The notes beneath the pieces were generated by a model. It worked only from the letters and a program-made list of their open reading frames with translations, was not told the origin of the DNA and searched no databases. The position numbers and the translations under genes were made by a program. This document shows positions 15,215-20,039 of a stretch of DNA of 20,039 nucleotides, piece by piece. The first letter of the stretch is position 1; every line of letters begins with the position of its first letter. Source of the stretch: JBAJNL01 sp036881885 (GTDB lineage: Bacteria > Pseudomonadota > Alphaproteobacteria > Holosporales > Hepatobacteraceae); the NCBI GenBank assembly GCA_036881885.1, contig JBAJNL010000026.1, positions 1 through 20,039 on the forward strand. The letters run 5' to 3'.

Positions 15215-15715
15215 ATGAAAACACGCATTCTTTTTGTGTCAGCTGGCCTTTTAATTTTTGGCCTTCACACGTCACACATGCAAGCCATTGATGTGTCGGG
15301 CGTTGGTTTGCCTTCTTCTTTATCGTCTGCGCAAGGCACATCGGCAGAAACGGCGCCTCAAGATCATGAGGTGTTGGCGCACACGCTTCATGAAAGTCAT
15401 TTAGATGCCTATCAAAAGGGCTATCGAGCCGGCCACACCAAGGGGTTTGCAAGTGGCCATCAAAAAGGTTTGTTTACTGGCTTTACCGAGGGCATTAAGC
15501 ATGCGCGGCGTAAAGTGGGTGAGCTTTTCACCAAAGCAGGCGAACATATCCATAACTGGGCCGACAACATCAAAACGGGTACCGAGCATATGTATGAAAA
15601 CGCCAAGCGTTTTTGGGCCGGCAAAAGCAAAGGCCTGGCCAAAGACATTGGCGCTGTGGAAGGCGAACTTTCGGATGACATGGACGTGATTTCACACAAT
15701 ATCAGCCCCTTTTAA
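15215..15715 (+). CDS. Exported protein with a GX3 glycine ladder
   Basis: 166 aa with a clear signal peptide ('MKTRILFVSAGLLIFGLHTS', probable cleavage near 'MQA'). Residues 69-93 carry seven glycines exactly four apart ('GYRAGHTKGFASGHQKG', then 'LFTGFTEG'), giving one glycine face on a helix, which suits tight helix packing. GX3 ladders of this kind are known in FliH/YscL stalk proteins and in the Yae1 family, neither of which carries a signal peptide. The remainder is helical and charged (His/Lys/Glu). GGAGA lies 6-7 nt before the ATG, directly after the hairpin at 15177-15203. A second exported gene follows after 27 nt. Function unknown. Confidence 0.82.
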   Translation: MKTRILFVSAGLLIFGLHTSHMQAIDVSGVGLPSSLSSAQGTSAETAPQDHEVLAHTLHESHLDAYQKGYRAGHTKGFASGHQKGLFTGFTEGIKHARRKVGELFTKAGEHIHNWADNIKTGTEHMYENAKRFWAGKSKGLAKDIGAVEGELSDDMDVISHNISPF

Positions 15716-15742
15716 GGCTAAAGACAGGCAAAGAGAATCACC

Positions 15743-16000
15743 GTGACAAAGTATTACATTGTGGGCACATTGCTTGTGGCGGCGGCTTTTATCGGTGGCG
15801 CTTTGCTCAAAGCGCGACCTTTTGGCATTTATCCACGCGCCACCCCATCGTTTGACCACCCCGAGTTGCGCACGCTGCAAACCTATCACCACTGCGTTTT
15901 AGGGTGCAAGCAAAAGAAAAAAGTGCCGCACGGTAAACCTGACGCCACACAAGACAAAGCTTACGGCCTTTGCATCAAAAACTGCGGCGACCACTATTAA
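15743..16000 (+). CDS. Small exported or membrane-anchored protein with twin CX3C motifs
   Basis: 85 aa, starting at GTG with AAAGAG at suitable spacing. An N-terminal hydrophobic helix ('YYIVGTLLVAAAFIGGALL') serves as signal or anchor. The four cysteines form two CX3C motifs, Cys51/55 and Cys77/81, 21 residues apart, the pattern of a disulfide-linked helical hairpin. The C-terminal CIKNCGDHY resembles CIKKCVDNY in the four-CX3C protein at 7972-8214. It lies 27 nt downstream of the glycine-ladder gene and is probably co-transcribed. No recognised family. Confidence 0.75.
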   Translation: MTKYYIVGTLLVAAAFIGGALLKARPFGIYPRATPSFDHPELRTLQTYHHCVLGCKQKKKVPHGKPDATQDKAYGLCIKNCGDHY

Positions 16001-16072
16001 GCCGGTGCCGCTAAGATGCGCGCCACTGATGGATCGCACAGGATACTTTATCAACGAATTATCTGACCTCTA

Positions 16073-16128
16073 CAATTGCGAGGAGAAACTTTAGTTTCGA
16101 CGCAGCAATCCAGTGTGCCTTAGCCACC
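16073..16128 (+). repeat. Interspersed inverted-repeat element, partial copy 4 (left half)
   Basis: Left half only: CAATTGCGAGGAGAAACTTT, CGACGCAGCAATCCAGTGTG and CCTTAGCCAC. A scrap resembling the right half (TGGATCGCACAGGAT) lies just before it at about 16029-16043, in swapped order, suggesting rearrangement. Confidence 0.7.
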
Positions 16129-16148
16129 ACCTTTTGTTGGCCCGTTAT

Positions 16149-16174
16149 AAAAAAAAGGCCCCCCAAAGGGGACC
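16149..16174 (-). terminator. Rho-independent terminator of the secreted 254-aa protein gene
   Basis: On the minus strand GGTCCCC pairs with GGGGGCC (7 bp with one G-T pair, short loop) and is followed by eight T residues. It starts about 30 nt after the stop codon at 16205. Confidence 0.9.
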
Positions 16175-16204
16175 TCTGTTATTAAGATAAAGTACAAGCT
16201 TCTT

Positions 16205-16969
16205 TTATTTTTTGCTTACACCGTCTAGTGCTGCTGCCTGTTTTTTTGCGCCCTCCAAAAGCTTTGTAGGATCTACCTTTAGCTGATCGTTTACCTTCGT
16301 TTTAACGTCGTTAAGCTCGTCGTCTTTTAAAACATAAAGGCCGAACTCCTTGCGTAAATTTGGATAAACTGTATCACCGACAGTAATTTCTTCTGTGAGG
16401 TTAAGAACAGCGCCTTGTTGTTTAGAGCCACGCAGTTGTGAATGCGATGCCAGAACTGTCAGATTCTCAAATCCATCCTGTTTTAGCTCTTCAATAGCTT
16501 CTTTCGCCCTTGCAGCAACATCTTGAGAAACAAGCCAACCTGTCATCTTATCGCCCTCTTGATCCGCATCTCCTTTAAGCAGAAAAGCGAGGGTCATGCC
16601 ATTGAGGTGACCAAAACTTTGAGAGATACGCCCTGCTAGGTCAGGATTCACTTGAAGCGCTTTCTCCGATGTGACTATGACATCAGGAGACAATCCTTGT
16701 AGACGTTGGCCATCATTGAATGCTTTCTGAGGATCTGCGCTGGCAGTTAATCCTAAGATCAAAGTGTTTTTACACCGATCTTCTTTTATTGGAAAATAGT
16801 TGTCTAAAGAGCGTTCTTCAGTTGTCTGTGTTCCATCAGCATTTTTGGTGATTTTTGGGGCGCATTCAAAAAGATATTCTTCCATCAATGCAGCTTTGGT
16901 CACATGTGCTGCACCAACACACACAAGCAAAAAGGCGCCGGCAGTGGCAATAAGACGGTTTAGTTTCAT
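16205..16969 (-). CDS. Secreted protein of unknown function
   Basis: 254 aa with a textbook signal peptide ('MKLNRLIATAGAFLLVCVGA', cleavage near 'VTKA'). Two cysteines in the early mature part ('FECAPK', 'EDRCKN') may form a disulfide. The rest is a soluble mixed alpha/beta-looking sequence, 'NTLILGLTASADPQKAFNDG', 'GLSPDVIVTSEKALQVNPDL', 'FENLTVLASHSQLRGSKQQG', with no motif I can assign. The start at 16969 has AAGGGAG 8 nt upstream; the open frame extends to 17005, but this ATG fits both signal peptide and ribosome binding site. Its own terminator and an upstream 16-bp palindrome suggest a single regulated gene. Confidence 0.85.
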   Translation of the reverse strand: MKLNRLIATAGAFLLVCVGAAHVTKAALMEEYLFECAPKITKNADGTQTTEERSLDNYFPIKEDRCKNTLILGLTASADPQKAFNDGQRLQGLSPDVIVTSEKALQVNPDLAGRISQSFGHLNGMTLAFLLKGDADQEGDKMTGWLVSQDVAARAKEAIEELKQDGFENLTVLASHSQLRGSKQQGAVLNLTEEITVGDTVYPNLRKEFGLYVLKDDELNDVKTKVNDQLKVDPTKLLEGAKKQAAALDGVSKK

Positions 16970-17301
16970 ATAGATAACTCCCTTGATAAATGGATGCACG
17001 ATCACATCATGCTCAGTCTATTTTGCATAACTCTGTTTATAAACAGATAAAAAATGATATTTCTATACTCACGTGATACCAAATAAAATTTTTTTTAGAA
17101 AAATAAAGTATTTTAGTCTGCCAAGCGTGCTTACTTTAAGACATATACTCCACCCACCTCAGGTCTTGGTCAATAAAATGATGTGTGAAATTGCATGCAA
17201 AACAGACACTCCAGAGACACTTTAAACGTGCGAGATGGCAGCTGCGGTGATCAAACAATCACAAAACGCAGCATGTGCTCTTTTGAGGACAAAAAGAAGA
17301 G
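16970..17301. other. Intergenic region upstream of the secreted protein gene
   Basis: AT-rich leader with the ribosome binding site and a 16-bp palindrome (17032-17047), then unassigned sequence with a hairpin at 17241-17272 near the 3' side of the tRNA. I see no coding stretch worth calling. Confidence 0.45.
17032..17047. promoter_or_regulatory. 16-bp perfect palindrome, candidate operator
   Basis: TCTGTTTATAAACAGA is a perfect inverted repeat about 63 bp upstream of the start of the secreted 254-aa protein gene, a position fitting a repressor or activator site overlapping its promoter. The regulator is unknown. Confidence 0.4.
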
Positions 17302-17376
17302 TGGCTGGGGTGGCAGGATTCGAACCTGCGCATGGCGGTACCAAAAACCGCTGCCTTACCGCTTGGCTACACCCCA
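17302..17376 (-). tRNA. tRNA-Gln (anticodon UUG)
   Basis: A 75-nt cloverleaf including an encoded 3' CCA. Acceptor 5' TGGGGTG pairs with CACCCCA, followed by discriminator G and CCA. The D arm contains AGCCAAGCGGTAAGGC; the anticodon arm GCGGT-TTTTGGT-ACCGC places UUG at 17344-17342; the T arm contains GGTTCGAATCC. U1 at the start of the acceptor is typical of tRNA-Gln. A possible promoter lies upstream (TTGCAC at 17425-17420 and TATAAA at 17399-17394 on the minus strand), but its 20-nt spacing is long. Confidence 0.97.
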
Positions 17377-17630
17377 ATCTTTTGCTGTGTGCTTTTATAC
17401 AAGCATGACTACATCTAAAGTGCAAGCAGGTGGTGGCAAAACGTTTCTTGTATCACGCTTGTGTGTTATAAACGCTTGTCTTTCAAAAATTTATTAACCG
17501 CTAACGCAGTCTGGCAAGCTTTAATGCAAAAGCCATCACTTTTGGATCAATGCTCACAACGGGCACGTGATGCCTTTGTTTTTTTGACAAAAAGGCGATT
17601 TGTCTGTATAAAGAGTTGATATTACTAAAA

Positions 17631-18755
17631 ATGGTCAAATCGATGAAACACGCACAATACATTCTTAGTTTGTTGCTGTGTTCGGGTGTTGCTTCTCTTT
17701 CGGCAATAAACGGCACACAAGAGAGCACACAAGAGCAGTCGCCACCTTTAGCGGCTCAGCTCATGCCTGCACCCTCTGTGCCCGCAGCTTCAACGCCGCC
17801 CATGGCCCAAGCTGCACCGCGTAAGATATGCCCTGAACCATTTATTTTAGATACTGCCGTTTTAGAAAAACTGCAATCAGATAACCCCCAGTGTGCCCAA
17901 GAAAGAGAGGCGCTTTTCGCACAAGCCGCGCAGGCTGTTGCACTTAAGATGGAACTGATTTCTTTGCCGGATGAGACGACAGTGCTGCTGCAGCCCTTTG
18001 TGAACGTCGAAACTTTGGAGATGAAATCCATGTCAACAAGGCAGCTGCCTCAACTGCCTCTTCCACACAAACTGACCTCTCTTACGCTTTTTTATACTGG
18101 GTTTAAAACCATTCAAAACATCGAACAGTATGCCAATCTGCACACATTGCGACTGCGCCATTTGAACGCACCTGATTTGGCGCCACTGAAGACACTGCGC
18201 AACCTGCGTACCCTTGAATGTTCCTATCCGTTACGTTTTGATGGCACCAACGCGTCACACGCTGATCTTCTTGTGCACCTCATGAGCCACAATCATCGCA
18301 TGACAGAATTTAAATACACCGGCAGCATGACAGCAGATTTGCTACACCAGCTGTCAGCGTTGCACACGCTGCGTTTGAGCGCTTGCAAGATAGATGACGC
18401 AGGATTGGCGCTGTTGCCCCTTGAAACGTTAGACACCTTGGTGCTTTCTGGCAGTCACCTTGTGACGCTTGAGGCGTTGCGCGATCAACCGGTGCGTGTG
18501 CTTGACTTAGGCAGTAGTCAACACCTTGGTACATCTTTTGCGTCGGTTATCTGTTCAATGCCCAACATAAAAGTGTTACGCCTTAACTGCTGCGCCTTAC
18601 ATGACGCACAGGTGGCGCCGCTGTTGGCATTGGCTGGACGCCTTGAGGTGCTGCAGCTTGGCTTTAACGATGCGTTGTCATCGCACATGCATAAACAATT
18701 ACACGAAAAATTTGGCGATAAGGTTTACCTTAAAAGGTACACGCGGACATTTTAG
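17631..18755 (+). CDS. Secreted leucine-rich-repeat protein
   Basis: 374 aa from the ATG at 17631. A signal peptide ('MKHAQYILSLLLCSGVASLS') is followed by a Pro/Ala/Gln-rich linker ('LMPAPSVPAASTPPMAQAAP'). Irregular LRRs cover roughly the last 250 residues, for example 'LTSLTLFYTGFKTIQNIEQY', 'LHTLRLRHLNAPDLAPLKTL', 'LHTLRLSACKIDDAGLALLP', 'IKVLRLNCCALHDAQVAPLL' and 'LEVLQLGFNDALSSHMHKQL'. LRR domains bind proteins, and exported ones are common in host-associated bacteria, so a host- or surface-facing binding role is plausible but unproven. The frame is open from a TTG at 17616. The ATGs at 17631 and 17643 both give a signal peptide, and no strong ribosome binding site decides between them. 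Its C-terminus resembles the broken fragment at 7029-7317. Confidence 0.88.
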   Translation: MVKSMKHAQYILSLLLCSGVASLSAINGTQESTQEQSPPLAAQLMPAPSVPAASTPPMAQAAPRKICPEPFILDTAVLEKLQSDNPQCAQEREALFAQAAQAVALKMELISLPDETTVLLQPFVNVETLEMKSMSTRQLPQLPLPHKLTSLTLFYTGFKTIQNIEQYANLHTLRLRHLNAPDLAPLKTLRNLRTLECSYPLRFDGTNASHADLLVHLMSHNHRMTEFKYTGSMTADLLHQLSALHTLRLSACKIDDAGLALLPLETLDTLVLSGSHLVTLEALRDQPVRVLDLGSSQHLGTSFASVICSMPNIKVLRLNCCALHDAQVAPLLALAGRLEVLQLGFNDALSSHMHKQLHEKFGDKVYLKRYTRTF

Positions 18756-18789
18756 GTCGCCACTTGAAAGCGTTTTTTGAAGCCTTTTT

Positions 18790-19545
18790 TTAGGCCACCT
18801 TGCGGCGGCTGTCCAAAGGTGGCGCGGCGCCCCAATAGTTTTCAAGCCAGCTGATTTTGCGCATCAAAGGCGGCCAGCAGCCGGGCCACTTGCCGGCAAT
18901 CACATCAGGCGGCTTGGGGTTACCATGGAACACCAAAATTTTGGCATCCAACGGCATGCTGACACGCTTAAAACGCAAAAAGCGCGACGGCACACAGTGA
19001 CGCTTAAAGCTTTGACACCAGCCATCGGGCCAAAAATGCAACAGGCCCGGCGCCACGGTTTTTGAAATAAACAGCTGCTCGCTAATGTAAGAGCGCATCA
19101 CCTCTTGCGGATTTTCCATATATGTATCAAAAACGTTGTGGCAGGTGCCGGCTTCAAAGCAAAATACCGACGAGTTACCAATGCCGCGGCCACGCTGCGA
19201 CCAGTTCTCGATGATCATAAACTGCCCCTTAAAGTTAAAGAAGCTGTCAATGCTGTCAAGAATCACAAGGTCAAGGTCTAAAAAGAGCACCTGCCCCTTA
19301 AAAGGCATCTCACGTGAGAAAACGCCAAGCTTGCGCCAGCCCCACACTTTGTCCTCGGGAGACACATAGATTTCGGGCATCGGCACCACCTTAACCTCTT
19401 TTAAAAGGTCGGTGGAGTCATCGGTCACACAGTAAAACGTAAAAGGTCGCTTTAAGTGACGTTTGACCATTTGGTAAAGCTTATTCACATAAACGGGGGG
19501 GTACAACGTGCCCCAACGCATGCAAACAACCGACACAGGTTCCAT
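18790..19545 (-). CDS. Glycosyltransferase with GT-A-type DxD motif
   Basis: 251 aa. It opens with 'VVCMRWGTLYPPVYVNKLYQ', a pattern I associate with small bacterial glycosyltransferases, followed by 'FTFYCVTDDS'. The metal-binding DxD sits in 'VLFLDLDLVILDSIDSFF' (Asp90-Leu-Asp92), and 'VFHGNPKPPDV' near residues 205-215 recalls the HxGxxKP element of GT8-like enzymes. It probably transfers a sugar from a nucleotide donor in envelope glycan synthesis; the substrate cannot be told. I start at ATG 19545, with GAGG 6 nt upstream; an ATG at 19557 adds four residues. No signal peptide, so cytoplasmic. No glycan-pathway genes are adjacent. Confidence 0.85.
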   Translation of the reverse strand: MEPVSVVCMRWGTLYPPVYVNKLYQMVKRHLKRPFTFYCVTDDSTDLLKEVKVVPMPEIYVSPEDKVWGWRKLGVFSREMPFKGQVLFLDLDLVILDSIDSFFNFKGQFMIIENWSQRGRGIGNSSVFCFEAGTCHNVFDTYMENPQEVMRSYISEQLFISKTVAPGLLHFWPDGWCQSFKRHCVPSRFLRFKRVSMPLDAKILVFHGNPKPPDVIAGKWPGCWPPLMRKISWLENYWGAAPPLDSRRKVA

Positions 19546-19835
19546 CAATAGCCTCATTATCTCAACACACTATTCAAGCCCAAAGATAGCATACAAAACA
19601 GAAAAAGACCATTCTTTTTCTGTGCAAAGGGATGATGCCAACCGTGCGCTTTTCTTGATGAAACAAAATACACTGCATCCCCATTATTCTTTTTGTCAGA
19701 TGCGCTGCGTCTACAACGACATCACAGTCAATGCAAGCAATAAATACTTGACAATAAAGCATTTTTTAAGTATTCGCTTGGCGCTTTCCCCTAATCGTCC
19801 CTAAGCCGTCATGTTGAACGGCTACAGCCTCCCTC
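19546..19835. other. Intergenic region without a recognisable gene
   Basis: Upstream of the glycosyltransferase. Short open frames on both strands lack ribosome binding sites and protein-like composition. The right end merges into the repeat array. Confidence 0.4.
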
Positions 19836-19939
19836 GTCATCGCGAAGGCGAAGCCTGCGGCGATCCACTTACCAGCAACTAAAGCGGCCAAGGCACACAT
19901 GGATTGCCGCGTCGAAACAAAGTTTCTCCTCGCAATGAC
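19836..19939 (-). repeat. Interspersed inverted-repeat element, copy 5 (complete, reversed)
   Basis: Complete 104-bp copy in reverse orientation, from GTCATCGCGAAGGCGAAGCC to TTTCTCCTCGCAATGAC. Both termini are intact (GTCAT(C/T)GCGA(A/G)G inverted repeats), as is the inner CGATCCA/TGGATTG pair. It is the best reference copy in the window. Confidence 0.85.
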
Positions 19940-19975
19940 ATTTTAGACCGTCATCGCAAAGGCGCAGCCCCCCTT

Positions 19976-20039
19976 GTCATCGCGAAGGCGAAGCCTGCGG
20001 CGATCCACTTACCAGCAACTAAAGCGGCCAAGGCACAGA
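19976..20039 (-). repeat. Interspersed inverted-repeat element, copy 6 (cut by window end)
   Basis: Its first 62 bases are identical to 19836-19897, including the AGCAACTAAAGCGGCCAAGG middle. The copy starts 140 bp after copy 5 and runs past the window edge. Confidence 0.85.

Noticed and set aside
19574..19804. Short frames on both strands upstream of the glycosyltransferase
   Set aside because: No ribosome binding site, atypical composition and no recognisable protein features.

Overview
The window looks like a chromosomal segment of a host-associated alphaproteobacterium. The housekeeping genes (hflK/hflC, tag, pyrH-frr, tilS, argS, nagZ) are intact. The order argS, then a one-pass membrane protein with an 'LPVI…GP(L/I)(R/K)VKP' motif, then nagZ is one I know from alphaproteobacteria. 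Short interspersed repeats, a decayed leucine-rich-repeat (LRR) gene, an intact secreted LRR protein and several lineage-specific secreted proteins would suit an intracellular lineage such as Holosporales or Rickettsiales-like bacteria. That placement is inference; no marker here fixes the genus.

Layout. (1) 1-1435, minus: hflK and the start of hflC, the SPFH pair that modulates the FtsH protease. (2) 1714-3477, plus: a 587-aa orphan protein with an N-terminal signal-like segment and a C-terminal membrane anchor. (3) 3428-6856, minus: three consecutive multi-pass membrane proteins that are divergent paralogues of one another; the middle one ends in a Lys/Ala-rich histone-H1-like tail. (4) 6857-8549: a gene-poor, repeat-rich island with an LRR pseudogene fragment cut off exactly at a repeat boundary, three copies of a roughly 105-bp inverted-repeat element, two copies of a separate 64-bp repeat, and one small secreted protein with four CX3C motifs. 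(5) 8550-15155: the housekeeping block, with tag divergent from pyrH-frr, tilS convergent on frr and divergent from argS, then argS, a SPOR-family-like protein without its SPOR domain, and nagZ in one direction. (6) 15215-16000, plus: two exported small proteins, one with seven glycines spaced exactly four residues apart and one with two CX3C motifs. (7) 16205-16969, minus: a secreted protein of unknown function with a strong terminator and a 16-bp palindrome upstream. (8) 17302-17376, minus: tRNA-Gln(UUG) with encoded CCA. (9) 17631-18755, plus: a secreted LRR protein. (10) 18790-19545, minus: a DxD glycosyltransferase. (11) 19836-20039: two tandem copies of the interspersed element, the second running off the window.

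How the genes fit together. The core genes cover membrane-protein quality control (HflKC), alkylation repair (Tag), UMP phosphorylation (PyrH), ribosome recycling (Frr), tRNA modification and charging (TilS, ArgS, tRNA-Gln) and cell-wall recycling (NagZ). The accessory genes mostly encode exported or membrane proteins without recognisable enzymatic domains. The most interesting signals are two unlinked exported CX3C proteins sharing a CIK[KN]CxD[NH]Y motif, the glycine-ladder protein behind a hairpin that abuts its ribosome binding site, the membrane-protein trio, and the LRR pseudogene whose surviving end resembles the C-terminus of the intact LRR gene about 10 kb away.
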